This document shows positions 42,665 through 52,458 of a stretch of DNA of 64,000 nt, one piece after another. The DNA is from Virgibacillus sp. MSP4-1 (GTDB lineage: Bacteria; Bacillota; Bacilli; Bacillales; Alkalibacillaceae). Numbering within the stretch: position 1 is the stretch's first letter; every line of letters starts with the position of its first letter. A program made the position numbers and the translations under genes. A model generated the notes under the pieces. The model saw only the letters and a list, made by a program, of their open reading frames with translations. It did no database searches and was not told where the DNA came from. The stretch is from contig NZ_CP048021.1 of the NCBI RefSeq assembly GCF_010092505.1, positions 434,001 through 498,000 of the forward strand, read 5' to 3'.

Positions 42665-43129
42665 ATGACAACAACGGCTGAGAAAAGTACTGAATCTGTA
42701 ACAAACATCCTGAATGGCACGATACAATCGGTGAGGAGCGTGATTCCTTTAAATATAGATATCGGAAAACCTCAATTGTACGAAAAACCCTTAGAGTTGG
42801 AGTTTGGAGTACTCATTGGGATTACCGGAGAAATAAAAGGATCACTTGTCTTAGCGGGATCGGCACCACTTTTTGGCTCTATAGGAGAGAGCATGTATGG
42901 AATGAGTTTAGAAGGAGAAATGCTTTCATCGTTTAGTGGAGAACTGGGGAATATGATTGCAGGCGGAATGTCCACCAACGCAGAGGAGTCCGGGACACAT
43001 ACAGATATAACCTCTCCAACGATCATGGAAGGAAATACCTCTTTAAAGGGCTTTAGAAAAGGGCTCCAGATACCGATATTAATAAATGAGTCAGAAAAAT
43101 TTACAATTTATTTACTGCTTGATTCCTAG
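42665..43129 (+). CDS. cheX: CheX-like chemotaxis phosphatase
   Basis: A 154-residue CheC/CheX/FliY-type protein. The conserved phosphatase helix is FSGELGNMIAGGMS (E-x-x-N pattern); only one such helix is seen, as in CheX. It should remove phosphate from CheY. Two adjacent ATGs (42662, 42665) follow GTAGGTAA; the second gives better spacing. First gene after the c-di-GMP riboswitch, 35 bases before cheA. Confidence 0.85.
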   Translation: MTTTAEKSTESVTNILNGTIQSVRSVIPLNIDIGKPQLYEKPLELEFGVLIGITGEIKGSLVLAGSAPLFGSIGESMYGMSLEGEMLSSFSGELGNMIAGGMSTNAEESGTHTDITSPTIMEGNTSLKGFRKGLQIPILINESEKFTIYLLLDS

Positions 43130-43164
43130 AATAGGTTGATCATCATCTGGTTAGGAGGAGTGAA

Positions 43165-45204
43165 ATGGATACAAATCAATATATTGAAGTGTTTTTAGAC
43201 GAAAGTCGGGAACACTTACAAGCAATTAATGATCATCTGCTCGAACTGGAGAAAGAGTCTGAGGATACGGCTATCGTAGGGGAAATCTTCCGTTCGGCAC
43301 ATACACTTAAAGGCATGGCTGGAACGATGGGGTATGAAGACATATCTTCGTTAACCCACAAAATGGAAAACGTTCTGGATTTAATTCGCAATCATCAGCT
43401 TGCTGTGGCAACAGATCTAATTGATATCCTGTTCAGCTGCCTGGAAACATTAGAAGAAATGGTAGAGTCTATTGCTTCAGGCGGGGACGGAAAAAAGGAT
43501 GTCTCCCAATTAGTTCATCAACTGGAAGCCATTGAGAAGGGTGAGCAGCCTGAAACAACAAATGGAGATCAAGAAGCAACAGGTAAAGCGGATACGATGG
43601 ACAATCTGGAAATTGATGAATATCAGAAAACCGTTATCGATCAGGCCAGGGACCAGGGTTATCAGGCTTTTCAAATAACCGTGACCCTTAATGAAGACTG
43701 TATGCTGAAACAGGCTCGTGTTTTCATGGTCTTTGAAGTTCTGGAGGATTTAGGTGAAGTCATCAAGACCTCCCCTTCTGTTGAGGAGCTGGAAGAAGAG
43801 GATTTTAATGACCAGTTTTCTGTCGTTCTCTTAACACAAGACAGCCTGGACAGTGTCAAAGATAAAATTATGAAAATATCTGAGATTAAACAGGTTGAAG
43901 GTGCATCCCTGGAAGACTCTCAGGTACATATGCCAAATGATGAAAAGAAAGAGAAAGATAGTCTTAAAGAAACTAAACCTCAGGAGAAACAGACAGAGGA
44001 AAAAGAAGAACAGAAGCAGCAACAATCACCGAAACGGCAAACGCAATCTAAATCAATAAGAGTCAATATTGACCGGATCGACCGTTTAATGAATCTGTTT
44101 GAGGAAGTCGTTATTGATCGCGGTCGTTTGGAAGATTTATCGAGTAAAATCGGTCATAGTGAGCTGATTGAAACGGTTGAACATATGTCTAGGGTTTCTA
44201 AAGATATGCAGAATATGATGCTAACGATGCGTATGGTACCAATTGAGCAGGTGTTTAATCGATTTCCTCGTATGATTCGAGGTCTTTCCAAGGATCTTGA
44301 TAAAAAGATTGAACTTGAAATCAGTGGAGCCGAGACTGAATTAGATCGGACGGTTATCGATGAAATAGGAGATCCATTGGTTCATTTAATTCGTAATTCA
44401 GTGGATCATGGCATTGAATCTCCTCAGGAACGCCGGGAAAAAGGCAAGACGGAAGAAGGACATCTTCAGCTCAAGGCATACCATAATGGCAACCATGTTT
44501 ACATTGAGATTGAAGATGATGGTGCCGGAATTAACCGGGATAAGGTTGTGGAAAAAGCAATCAAAAACGGTATTGTAACAGAAGAAGAGGCGGAGAAGCT
44601 ATCCGATGAAGAAGTCTATCCATTAATCTTCTCCTCAGGTTTTAGTACGGCGGAACAGGTCTCAGACATATCAGGGCGTGGAGTAGGCCTGGATGTTGTG
44701 AAAAATACTATTGAGTCCTTGGGTGGACAAATCTTTACCACATCTGTCCCGAATAATGGCAGTAAATTTACGATTCAGCTTCCACTAACTCTGTCGATTC
44801 TTTCGGCCATGCTGGTCAACGTGGAGCGTGAAACCTATGCGATTCCGCTCTCATTTATCGAAGAGACGGTCATGCTTAAACCTGAAGAGAAGATGTCGGT
44901 AAATGGACAGGCTGTGATGGACTTTAGAGGAAAAGTGGTGCCTCTTGTATCCATCCAGGAAGTCTTTGAAGTACCGGAAACCGAAAAAACAGATCAGAAC
45001 GGTAATCAGGATGAAGCCATTGTTGTTGTGAAAAAGGGAGATAAGCTGACTGGATTAATTGTGGATCATTTTATGGGACAAAAAGAGGTCGTACTTAAAT
45101 CACTTGGAAATTACTTTAAAGATGTGTTTGCCATTTCCGGAGCTACTATCCTTGGTGATGGAAGCATTTCACTCATTATTGATCCAAATGCATTAATTAA
45201 ATGA
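43165..45204 (+). CDS. cheA: Chemotaxis histidine kinase CheA
   Basis: A 679-residue kinase with full CheA layout: HPt domain with phospho-His46 (FRSAHTLKGMAG), a CheY-docking P2 domain (about 150-250), a Gln/Lys/Glu linker (about 255-290), P3 dimerisation helices (NIDRIDRLMNLFEEVVIDRG), P4 ATPase (HLIRNSVDHGIES, EDDGAGINRD, SGRGVGLDVVKN) and P5 CheW-like domain (about 540-679). It phosphorylates CheY in response to receptors. ATG follows AGGAGGAGTG. Its neighbours CheW, CheY and a receptor form a compact second chemotaxis-type module without CheR or CheB. Confidence 0.96.
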   Translation: MDTNQYIEVFLDESREHLQAINDHLLELEKESEDTAIVGEIFRSAHTLKGMAGTMGYEDISSLTHKMENVLDLIRNHQLAVATDLIDILFSCLETLEEMVESIASGGDGKKDVSQLVHQLEAIEKGEQPETTNGDQEATGKADTMDNLEIDEYQKTVIDQARDQGYQAFQITVTLNEDCMLKQARVFMVFEVLEDLGEVIKTSPSVEELEEEDFNDQFSVVLLTQDSLDSVKDKIMKISEIKQVEGASLEDSQVHMPNDEKKEKDSLKETKPQEKQTEEKEEQKQQQSPKRQTQSKSIRVNIDRIDRLMNLFEEVVIDRGRLEDLSSKIGHSELIETVEHMSRVSKDMQNMMLTMRMVPIEQVFNRFPRMIRGLSKDLDKKIELEISGAETELDRTVIDEIGDPLVHLIRNSVDHGIESPQERREKGKTEEGHLQLKAYHNGNHVYIEIEDDGAGINRDKVVEKAIKNGIVTEEEAEKLSDEEVYPLIFSSGFSTAEQVSDISGRGVGLDVVKNTIESLGGQIFTTSVPNNGSKFTIQLPLTLSILSAMLVNVERETYAIPLSFIEETVMLKPEEKMSVNGQAVMDFRGKVVPLVSIQEVFEVPETEKTDQNGNQDEAIVVVKKGDKLTGLIVDHFMGQKEVVLKSLGNYFKDVFAISGATILGDGSISLIIDPNALIK

Positions 45205-45225
45205 TAGAAGGAGGATGGTCACATT

Positions 45226-45690
45226 ATGAATGAACCATCTAAGGTCATTGTTTTTCAATTAAATGAAGAACAATATGGTGTGGATATACAGCAAGTACTA
45301 TCGATTGAAAAATTAACGGAAATTACAAAAGTTCCGAAGACATCAGATTTTATCAAAGGGATCATCAATATCCGCGGGGAAATTACTCCAATTATAGATT
45401 TAAAGGATCGTCTGCAAATTGGAGAAACCGAATATACGAATGACACCCGAGTACTAATTGTGCAACTAAAGGATATTCAAGTCGGTTTAATTGTTGATAC
45501 TGCGTCAGATGTGATTGATATTTCAGACGCATCGATTGATCCCCCGCCCAAAGTCATAGGTGGAGTGTCGGACAACTTTATTATCGGCGTTGCAAAATTA
45601 ACAGAACGTCTATTAATTTTACTGGATTTAGAACATGTTTTGAATCTGGATGAAATGAATGAAATCAAATCCGTTACAGATGAAGCATAG
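45226..45690 (+). CDS. cheW: Chemotaxis adaptor CheW
   Basis: A 154-residue SH3-like coupling protein. VIVFQLNEEQYGVDIQQVLS, the conserved GIINIRGEITPIIDL loop and VGLIVDTASDVIDI mark the family. It links the receptor tip to CheA. It follows cheA by 21 bases with AAGGAGGATG in the gap. Confidence 0.95.
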   Translation: MNEPSKVIVFQLNEEQYGVDIQQVLSIEKLTEITKVPKTSDFIKGIINIRGEITPIIDLKDRLQIGETEYTNDTRVLIVQLKDIQVGLIVDTASDVIDISDASIDPPPKVIGGVSDNFIIGVAKLTERLLILLDLEHVLNLDEMNEIKSVTDEA

Positions 45691-45708
45691 AGGAAGGAGA
45701 ATACTGAT

Positions 45709-46065
45709 ATGGCAACCGTTTTAGTAACAGATGATGCTGCGTTTATGCGTATGCAGCTTAAAGATATTTTAACCAAGCAGGGGCATGAGGTCGTAGGAGA
45801 AGCTTCCAATGGTAAGGAAGCAATAGATCAGTTTACCGAGTTGCAACCTGACCTGGTCACGATGGACATCACCATGCCGGAGATGGATGGTGTAGCTGCT
45901 GTAAAAGAAATTAAAAAAATGAACCCGGATGCGACCGTAATTATGTGTTCCGCCATGGGACAGCAGGGAATGGTCATTGAAGCTATTAAAGCAGGAGCAA
46001 AAGATTTTATTGTAAAACCTTTCACCTCCGAACGAATACAAGAGGCATTGGCCAAAGTTTTATAG
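45709..46065 (+). CDS. cheY: Chemotaxis response regulator CheY
   Basis: A 118-residue receiver domain with Asp8/Asp9 (VTDDAAF), phospho-acceptor Asp53 (TMDITMP), Ser81 (CSAMG) and Lys103 (VKPF). It is about the same length as the riboswitch-controlled receiver at 8073 and shares the AFMR and DF(V/I)VKP motifs, so the two may compete for CheA or for a common target. 18 bases after cheW, with AGGAAGGAG upstream. Confidence 0.93.
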   Translation: MATVLVTDDAAFMRMQLKDILTKQGHEVVGEASNGKEAIDQFTELQPDLVTMDITMPEMDGVAAVKEIKKMNPDATVIMCSAMGQQGMVIEAIKAGAKDFIVKPFTSERIQEALAKVL

Positions 46066-46093
46066 ATTAACTAAACTTCAGGGGGAAACTGAC

Positions 46094-47803
46094 ATGCTAA
46101 ATAAGCTTAAGTTTAAAAACTTAAATATAGGTTGGAAGTATGGAGCTGTGCTAATCATTGTATTCATTTTGTTCGGTGCGATGACCAGTGTGGTGTCTGT
46201 TCTTTTAACAAATACGGGTAATAATATCGAGGCTTTGGAGAGAAGAGGAAACCGGGCCATCAATGTAACCGAAATGGGGTCACTTACCCGTTCAAAAGGA
46301 ATTCGGGTTGCACGTTTTGCTCAGACGGGCGATGACGTACTCGTTGAAGAATATGAAGACCGGCGGGAACAATTTAATACTTTAGAATCAGAAATCCGCC
46401 CAAAAATGGACACACCTGAATTAGAAAAACTTTTTAATCAGATTGTGGAGAATGATAAAGAATTAAATGCCCTCTTTACTGAAGAAATGGTACAGGCGGA
46501 GAGACAAAACGACCAGGCGGAAATGCAATCTCTGGCTAGAGATGCGGATGCTATTCGATCAGAAACCGTTGATCTTCTTCAGGAACTGCGTACAGTTGTG
46601 AATGAGGAACGAGCCTTAGCTGTAGAAGAAGCAAAAGCGAGTCAGCAATTAACTCTTATCGTACTGATTTCATCGATGATTGGAGCTGTCGTGATTGGCG
46701 GATTGATAGTCTTCTTCATTAGTCGCGCTGTTTCCCGCAACTTGAATAAAGTTGTCCATGTTAACAATATGGTGGCAGAAGGAAACCTGGCCATTGACGC
46801 GATTGATTATGATGGTCGTGATGAAATTGGTAAACTGGCCGATTCCACCAACGCTATGGGTAGAAATCTAAAAGACATTGTAGAAAAAATTTCCGATATT
46901 TCTGAGACGGTAAGCAGCCAAAGTGAAGAACTCACTCAGTCAGCCAATGAGGTAAAAGAAGGATCCGAACAAATCTCCTCCACAATGCAGGAGCTGGCAT
47001 CCGGTTCCGAGTCACAGTCCAATAATGCCAGTGAACTCTCTTCCAATGCCTCGTCATTCGTAGCCAGTGTTGAAGAAGCTAATGCAAATGGTGAACATGC
47101 ATATCAATCTTCCAATGAAGTTATGCAAATGACAGGTGAAGGACAACAATTAATGGAGCAGTCGGTAGAGCAAATGACCACCATCGATCATATTGTCCAG
47201 GATGCCGTGAAAAAAGTACAGGGATTGGATCAGCAGTCTAAAGAGATTTCAAAACTTGTGGTCGTTATTAAAGATGTGGCAGAGCAGACCAACCTGCTGG
47301 CTTTAAATGCAGCTATTGAAGCGGCTCGTGCAGGTGAACAGGGCCGAGGGTTTGCGGTTGTGGCCGACGAAGTAAGGAAGCTGGCAGAACAAGTGGCAGA
47401 CTCTGTTACAGATATTACAGATATCGTAGGCAATATCCAGAAAGAATCCTCCAATGTCGTTGATTCCTTGCAGAATGGATACTCAGAGGTGGAAAAAGGG
47501 ACAAGCCAAATTAAAACTACAGGAGAGACCTTTGATAAAATTAATTCAGCGGTAAGCGATATGGCAACAAATATTAAGACGGTAACGGATAAACTTTCAA
47601 CGATGTCCAGTACAAGTCAGGAAATGAGCTCATCCATTGAGGAAATAGCCTCCATTTCAGAAGAGTCTGCAGCAGGCGTTGAGGAAACATCAGCTTCTGC
47701 AGAACAGACAAGTACATCAATGGAAGAAGTGGCAAAAAGCTCCGAAGACCTGGCTAAGCTTGCTGAAGAGCTGAATGAATTAATTCGTCATTTCAAATTA
47801 TAA
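46094..47803 (+). CDS. Methyl-accepting chemotaxis protein of the che operon
   Basis: A 569-residue receptor: membrane helix about 14-36, helical extracellular sensor about 37-190 with long charged helices, second membrane helix about 192-215, HAMP, then the signalling domain with tip [23 protein letters not shown] follows CAGGGGGAAAC. Being in the same operon as CheA and CheW it is their likely dedicated input. The ligand is unknown. Confidence 0.94.
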   Translation: MLNKLKFKNLNIGWKYGAVLIIVFILFGAMTSVVSVLLTNTGNNIEALERRGNRAINVTEMGSLTRSKGIRVARFAQTGDDVLVEEYEDRREQFNTLESEIRPKMDTPELEKLFNQIVENDKELNALFTEEMVQAERQNDQAEMQSLARDADAIRSETVDLLQELRTVVNEERALAVEEAKASQQLTLIVLISSMIGAVVIGGLIVFFISRAVSRNLNKVVHVNNMVAEGNLAIDAIDYDGRDEIGKLADSTNAMGRNLKDIVEKISDISETVSSQSEELTQSANEVKEGSEQISSTMQELASGSESQSNNASELSSNASSFVASVEEANANGEHAYQSSNEVMQMTGEGQQLMEQSVEQMTTIDHIVQDAVKKVQGLDQQSKEISKLVVVIKDVAEQTNLLALNAAIEAARAGEQGRGFAVVADEVRKLAEQVADSVTDITDIVGNIQKESSNVVDSLQNGYSEVEKGTSQIKTTGETFDKINSAVSDMATNIKTVTDKLSTMSSTSQEMSSSIEEIASISEESAAGVEETSASAEQTSTSMEEVAKSSEDLAKLAEELNELIRHFKL

Positions 47804-47884
47804 GAATTTGATTAAACATGGGGATGCTCGTTGATTAAAAAGATGATTCCCAATATGAAATGGTGAAGCATAGGAGTCGAAAAC

Positions 47885-48622
47885 ATGGATAACTTTCAAA
47901 ACAATACGTTTCACGACGTTATTGAGCAGCAATTGTTTTTTCATCATTTTCAACCCATTATGGATATAAAGAAACATAAAATTATTGGATATGAAGGTTT
48001 ATTACGTTCCAACTATATTCAGAACCCGGAAACCTTATTTAATACGGCAATCGAAACGAATCGATTGTTTGAACTGGATACAGCATCTATCATCAAAGCT
48101 ATTCAGACCTTTGATGAAATGCTGGTGAATCAAGTATCTGACGTTTATGTGTTTTTAAATGTATATCCGTCAACGATTTTGTCTCAAACGTTTTTGTCTT
48201 TGTTAAAACATGCTTTTCCGAATGGGATTCGGTCAGATGTTCATATGGTATTGGAAATAAATGAGTCAGAGCTGATTCATAATGTTCCTTTATTTAATGA
48301 AACCCTTACAAAATTACAATCGTTTGGCTTTTATATCGCGCTGGATGATGTTGGGAAAGGTGCTTCTACCTTTAAGAGGATCATTGAATTAAATCCGGAT
48401 TTTATTAAATTGGATAAATACTTTGCCAGGGATCTTCATCAATCCCCGAACAAACAGGAAATGATTCGTTTTTTCTCCAATTATTGCGAAAAACAGGAGA
48501 TTAAGCTTGTTTTAGAGGGGCTTGAAACCCGGGATGAACTGGAAACCGCCAAAAGGTTAGATATCACCCTGGGACAAGGATACTTTCTCGGGAAACCGAA
48601 TCAGCTTGAAATTTATCTTTAA
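47885..48622 (+). CDS. EAL-domain cyclic di-GMP phosphodiesterase
   Basis: A 245-residue stand-alone EAL domain. Catalytic elements are present: YEGLLR (EGL in place of EAL, a tolerated variant), FLNVYP (Asn), LEINES (Glu), ALDDVGKG (the Asp pair of loop 6), FIKLDK (Lys), LVLEGLET (Glu) and GQGYFLGKP. It should hydrolyse c-di-GMP to pGpG. No sensor, membrane or GGDEF domain is attached. ATG follows AGGAGTCGAAAAC. Last gene of the che operon, which itself begins with a c-di-GMP riboswitch, so its product could reset the signal that controls its own transcription. Confidence 0.88.
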   Translation: MDNFQNNTFHDVIEQQLFFHHFQPIMDIKKHKIIGYEGLLRSNYIQNPETLFNTAIETNRLFELDTASIIKAIQTFDEMLVNQVSDVYVFLNVYPSTILSQTFLSLLKHAFPNGIRSDVHMVLEINESELIHNVPLFNETLTKLQSFGFYIALDDVGKGASTFKRIIELNPDFIKLDKYFARDLHQSPNKQEMIRFFSNYCEKQEIKLVLEGLETRDELETAKRLDITLGQGYFLGKPNQLEIYL

Positions 48623-48636
48623 CAGAAATAACAGGA

Positions 48637-48668
48637 AACCTTCCATACGATGGTATGGAAGGTTTTTT
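48637..48668 (+). terminator. Terminator of the che-EAL operon
   Basis: AACCTTCCATAC pairs perfectly with GTATGGAAGGTT and runs into GGTTTTTT. The T-tract is the target site of the adjacent ISL3 element and was duplicated, so the terminator stays complete. Confidence 0.92.
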
Positions 48669-50069
48669 GGCTCTAAAATATATGTTGGGGTGCTAATAAT
48701 TTTCTAAAAACTTTTCAAGGCAAAAGAAAACACGCAATCTCCTAATTTTGTTAGACTTTGTTTAGACCAATAAACAACCACAAAAAGGAGATGCGTGCAA
48801 TTGAATTCTAACATTTCTTTACCAGGATTAGAAGGGTTTATCATTACCAAATCATTCGAGAAAGATGGATATTACCAACTTCATGTAGAACTGGAGCGTG
48901 TACCCCACTTATGTCCTTCCTGTAAAGAGGTAACGGATCGAGTTCATGATTATCGTATACAAAAGATTAAACATCATCATATCTTTGGTAGACGAACAGC
49001 CTTATTTTACCGGAAACGTCGGTATGCTTGTGAAAATGAAAACTGCGGTAAACGGTTTTATGAAGATAATTCGATTGTGGAGCGTTATCAAAGGCAGTCT
49101 CTAGAGTTTAGCCAGGCGATAGGTATTGAGTTAATCAATGGTAAGAACTTTAAGGATGTCGCAGAACGTTTTGACACCTCTCCTACAACGGTTATGCGCC
49201 GTTTTGATCAGGTTAGTGCTTCGATGTTAAGGGAAACAAAGAAATTACCTGAGGTTATTGCGATAGATGAATATAAGGGGGATGCAGGTGGAGAAAAGTA
49301 TCAAACCATTATAGCCGATCCGGTTGAAAGAAAACCATTAGAGATTCTGAAAGACCGCAAAAAAGAAACACTAATGGCCTATTTACGAGAACATGGAGAT
49401 AACGTAGAGGTTGTAGTCATGGATATGAGTCATTCCTTCAAAGCAGCTGTTGATCAAGCTCTGGGACGACCGGTTGTAGTAGCTGATCGATTTCACTTTT
49501 GCCGGTATATCTATTGGGCTTTAGAAAGAGTTCGACGGAAGGTACAAAATGAGTTTGATGATTACGATCGTAAGAAGTGCAAACGAATGCGCCACGTATT
49601 TTATAAGCATTATGAAAACTTAACGGACAAGCAGTTATGGTACTTAAATTACTACAGGGAAAAATCAAGTGAGTTAAACCGAGCTTATCAACTAAAAGAA
49701 GCTTATCGCTTGTGGTTTGAAACAGCGAAGCAATTGGCCCCTAATGGATTAAAAGAAATAAAAGAGCACTTATACCAATTTTATGATTTGGTCAGGACTT
49801 CAGGGATGAAGGAATTTGAAAAGGCGCTTGAAACCTTTCACAACTGGCAGAAAGAGATTATGAACAGTTTTGCGTATGATCTACATAATGGCTTCGTAGA
49901 AGGCATTAATAATCAAACCAAAGTCATTAAACGTAACGCATTTGGTTTTAGACAGTTTAGCCGCTTTAGGTTAAAGGTGTTATTACATCATCAGTACAAA
50001 AATATAAAAGTTCGCGTCGCATAAATTAGGAGTGAGCGAAGTGCTCACCCCAACATTTGACTTAGAACC
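48669..50069 (+). mobile_element. ISL3-family insertion sequence
   Basis: About 1.40 kb. Terminal inverted repeats: left GGCTCTAAAATATATGTTGG and, on the opposite strand, right GGTTCTAAGTCAAATGTTGG, both continuing GGTG (about 19 of 24 identical). An 8-bp direct repeat GGTTTTTT flanks it (48661-48668 and 50070-50077), the size expected for ISL3. One intact transposase gene. The element sits in the T-tract of the che-EAL terminator, upstream of the ars promoter. Confidence 0.93.
48795..50024 (+). CDS. ISL3-family transposase
   Basis: A 409-residue DDE transposase. N-terminal zinc-finger-like part (CPSCKEVTDRVHDY, then CENENCGKRF), a helix-turn-helix (FKDVAERFDTSPTTVMRRFD), and the DDE core with VIAIDEYKGD, VVVADRFHFCRY and EGINNQTKVIKR. 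GTG 48795 or TTG 48801 could be the start; AAAAGGAGATG precedes both. The frame is complete, so the element may still be mobile. Confidence 0.93.
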   Translation: MQLNSNISLPGLEGFIITKSFEKDGYYQLHVELERVPHLCPSCKEVTDRVHDYRIQKIKHHHIFGRRTALFYRKRRYACENENCGKRFYEDNSIVERYQRQSLEFSQAIGIELINGKNFKDVAERFDTSPTTVMRRFDQVSASMLRETKKLPEVIAIDEYKGDAGGEKYQTIIADPVERKPLEILKDRKKETLMAYLREHGDNVEVVVMDMSHSFKAAVDQALGRPVVVADRFHFCRYIYWALERVRRKVQNEFDDYDRKKCKRMRHVFYKHYENLTDKQLWYLNYYREKSSELNRAYQLKEAYRLWFETAKQLAPNGLKEIKEHLYQFYDLVRTSGMKEFEKALETFHNWQKEIMNSFAYDLHNGFVEGINNQTKVIKRNAFGFRQFSRFRLKVLLHHQYKNIKVRVA

Positions 50070-50106
50070 GGTTTTTTTAGGATTTCATTGTGAATAAACA
50101 TTTTTA

Positions 50107-50136
50107 TTGAAGTATATAAGCATTTCATTATATACT
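50107..50136 (+). promoter_or_regulatory. Promoter and probable ArsR operator of the ars operon
   Basis: TTGAAG (50107-50112), 18-base spacer, TATACT (50131-50136). The spacer holds the near-palindrome TATATAAGCATTTCATTATA, a likely ArsR site covering the promoter. Confidence 0.62.
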
Positions 50137-50167
50137 AATACAGGTTTAAAGGAGGTGTTGATCATAA

Positions 50168-50512
50168 ATGGAAAGTACGGCTATAGATCTGGAGAGTGTC
50201 GCTAATATATTTAAGTTACTGGGGGATCAAACCCGGTTAACGATGGTAAAAATCCTTGATGAGGATGAATGCTGTGTTTGTGAGTTTGTGGAAATTTTTC
50301 AGATGAGTCAGCCTGCGATCAGTCAGCACCTTCGAAAATTGAGAGATGCCGGGGTGGTAAAGGAAGAACGAAGAGGGCAGTGGATTTTTTATTCTTTAAA
50401 TCAGGCAAGTGATCTTTATCCTTTTGTCAAACAGATCCTTCAGACTCTGCCTGAACAGGGGGATAAGTTAAGGGAGCTTGAAAAAAGCGGAGCAAGGATT
50501 ACTTGTTGCTAA
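50168..50512 (+). CDS. arsR: ArsR-family arsenic-responsive repressor
   Basis: A 114-residue winged-helix repressor. The metalloid site is in DECCVCEFVE, next to the recognition helix (MSQPAISQHLRKLRDAGVV) and wing (RRGQWIFYSLN); the C-terminus carries another Cys pair (ITCC). Arsenite binding releases it from DNA. GGAGGTG lies 11 bases before the ATG, somewhat far. First gene of an arsR-arsB-arsC operon. Confidence 0.93.
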   Translation: MESTAIDLESVANIFKLLGDQTRLTMVKILDEDECCVCEFVEIFQMSQPAISQHLRKLRDAGVVKEERRGQWIFYSLNQASDLYPFVKQILQTLPEQGDKLRELEKSGARITCC

Positions 50513-50527
50513 CAGGAGGTCTTATGT

Positions 50528-51826
50528 TTGTCTTTATCCGTTATCATAGCGATTCTTATATTTCTGGCAACACTAATTTTAATCATCTGGCAGCCTAAAG
50601 GGTTATCTATCGGCTGGTCAGCTATTGGCGGGGCCGTTCTTGCCTTACTTGCCGGAGTAGTTGGCTTTCAGGATGTAATAGAAGTAACAGAGATTGTGTG
50701 GAATGCTACTTTAGCCTTTGTTGCTATCATTTTAATTTCTTTAATTTTAGATGAAATTGGAGTCTTTGAATGGGCGGCTTTACATATGGCGAAAGCCGCC
50801 AAAGGTCATGGCGTGCGTATGTTTGTTTATGTAAGTATCCTAGGCGCCCTGGTTGCGGCCTTTTTTGCCAATGATGGTGCGGCCCTAATTTTAACGCCTA
50901 TTGTGTTAGCCATGGTACGGAACTTGAATTTTAAAGAAAAAATGATTTTTCCTTTTATCATGGCGAGTGGATTTATTGCGGATACTACTTCACTGCCACT
51001 GGTGGTAAGTAACCTTGTAAATATTGTTTCGGCGGACTTTTTTAATATTGGATTTGCAGAATATGCTTCGAGAATGGTGATTCCGAACTTGTTCTCGTTA
51101 GTGGCTACCATCACCGTCCTATTTATTTATTTTCGAAAAAGTATTCCGCGGAGCTATGACTGGTCCCAGCTTAAGGAACCCGGGGAAGCTATACAGGACG
51201 AGAAACTGTTCCGTATTTCCTGGTATATTCTTGGTGTTCTTTTAATTGGGTATTTTGTAAGTGAATTTATTCAGCTGCCCGTTTCGATTGTGGCCGGTAC
51301 CGTTGCCATCATTTTCTTATGGCTGGCGAAGAATAGTCAGGCGGTGAATACAAAAGCTGTGGTCAAAGGTGCGCCTTGGGACATTGTCTTTTTCTCCATT
51401 GGGATGTATGTTGTGGTCTATGGTTTGCGAAACGCCGGTCTGACGGACTTATTAGCCGGTCTGATTCAGGCAAGTGCTGAACAGGGATTGTTTGTGGCTA
51501 CCATCGTTATGGGCTATCTCGCGGCTATTCTGTCGTCGATTATGAACAACATGCCAACTGTAATGATTGATGCCCTGGCGATTGCTGAAACCAGTACATC
51601 AGGTATCCTTCGTGAAGCACTTGTCTACGCAAATGTGATCGGTTCTGACCTTGGACCCAAAATTACACCAATAGGGTCTCTGGCAACGTTATTGTGGCTG
51701 CACGTATTGTCCCGGAAAGGTGTAAAAATCTCCTGGGGAACCTATTTTAAGACAGGTATCATTCTGACGGTACCTATTTTATTCATGACTCTCTTAGGAC
51801 TCTATCTCACGTTACTACTGTTATAA
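50528..51826 (+). CDS. arsB: Arsenite efflux transporter ArsB
   Basis: A 432-residue ArsB/NhaD-type membrane transporter with about 12 hydrophobic segments; [33 protein letters not shown] and [13 protein letters not shown] are typical. It expels arsenite using the proton gradient. Start is TTG 50528, 8 bases after AGGAGG; the nearby ATG at 50524 is in another frame. It follows arsR by 15 bases. Confidence 0.93.
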   Translation: MSLSVIIAILIFLATLILIIWQPKGLSIGWSAIGGAVLALLAGVVGFQDVIEVTEIVWNATLAFVAIILISLILDEIGVFEWAALHMAKAAKGHGVRMFVYVSILGALVAAFFANDGAALILTPIVLAMVRNLNFKEKMIFPFIMASGFIADTTSLPLVVSNLVNIVSADFFNIGFAEYASRMVIPNLFSLVATITVLFIYFRKSIPRSYDWSQLKEPGEAIQDEKLFRISWYILGVLLIGYFVSEFIQLPVSIVAGTVAIIFLWLAKNSQAVNTKAVVKGAPWDIVFFSIGMYVVVYGLRNAGLTDLLAGLIQASAEQGLFVATIVMGYLAAILSSIMNNMPTVMIDALAIAETSTSGILREALVYANVIGSDLGPKITPIGSLATLLWLHVLSRKGVKISWGTYFKTGIILTVPILFMTLLGLYLTLLLL

Positions 51827-51837
51827 CTCATAGGGAG

Positions 51838-51884
51838 TCTGTGAAACATTTTGTGAAACAAGAAAATTCGGGTGGTGCCTGGCA
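51838..51884 (-). repeat. REP-like palindromic repeat inside the ars operon
   Basis: On the minus strand it reads GGTGCCAGGCACCACCCGAA, TTTTCTTGTTTCACA, then AATGTTTCAC, the same element as at 7597-7694 in the opposite orientation. It sits between the arsB stop and the arsC ribosome site; GGTGCCTGGCACC is a perfect 6-bp-arm hairpin. Confidence 0.82.
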
Positions 51885-51901
51885 CCAGAAGGAGCGATCT
51901 T

Positions 51902-52321
51902 ATGTCTGAAAAGACGATTTATTTCTTATGTACAGGGAATTCCTGCAGAAGTCAGATGGCTGAAGGATGGGCGAAAAAGCATCTGGGCGATGATTGGCAG
52001 GTGAAAAGTGCGGGGATTGAAGCCCACGGACTGAATCCCAATGCAGTTAAAGCTATGGAAGAAGCAGGAATTGATATTTCTGATCAAAAATCAGAAACGA
52101 TTGATCTCGAACTCTTAAATAACGCGGATATGGTGGTTACGCTTTGCGGAGATGCCAATGACCGTTGTCCGACGACCCCTCCCCATGTGAAACGGGAGCA
52201 TTGGGGCTTTGATGACCCGGCTAAAGCAGATGGTACTGATGAGGAAAAATGGCAGGTTTTCCAGCGTGTCAGAGATGAAATTGGGGAACGTATTAAACGA
52301 TTCTCCCTAAAAGGTGAATAA
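51902..52321 (+). CDS. arsC: Arsenate reductase, thioredoxin-dependent
   Basis: A 139-residue LMW-phosphatase-fold arsenate reductase. Cys10 in the P-loop [15 protein letters not shown], and the redox pair Cys82/Cys89 in [10 protein letters not shown] have exactly the B. subtilis ArsC numbering. It reduces arsenate to arsenite for ArsB, with thioredoxin as donor. ATG 51902 follows AAGGAG at 7 bases; this ribosome site touches a REP-like hairpin. Last gene of the ars operon. Confidence 0.96.
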   Translation: MSEKTIYFLCTGNSCRSQMAEGWAKKHLGDDWQVKSAGIEAHGLNPNAVKAMEEAGIDISDQKSETIDLELLNNADMVVTLCGDANDRCPTTPPHVKREHWGFDDPAKADGTDEEKWQVFQRVRDEIGERIKRFSLKGE

Positions 52322-52334
52322 TTAAAAGATTACA

Positions 52335-52372
52335 GCTGATCATCATTGTTGAATGATCAGCCCTTTTATTTT
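52335..52372 (+). terminator. Terminator of the ars operon
   Basis: GCTGATCAT pairs with ATGATCAGC, then CCTTTTATTTT. Confidence 0.83.
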
Positions 52373-52458
52373 GACTTGTTTCTGGATTTTGGTAACAATG
52401 AAAATATAATCAAATCACAGAGGAAAATATCAAAATTTGCCGAATGAGGAGTAATTCA

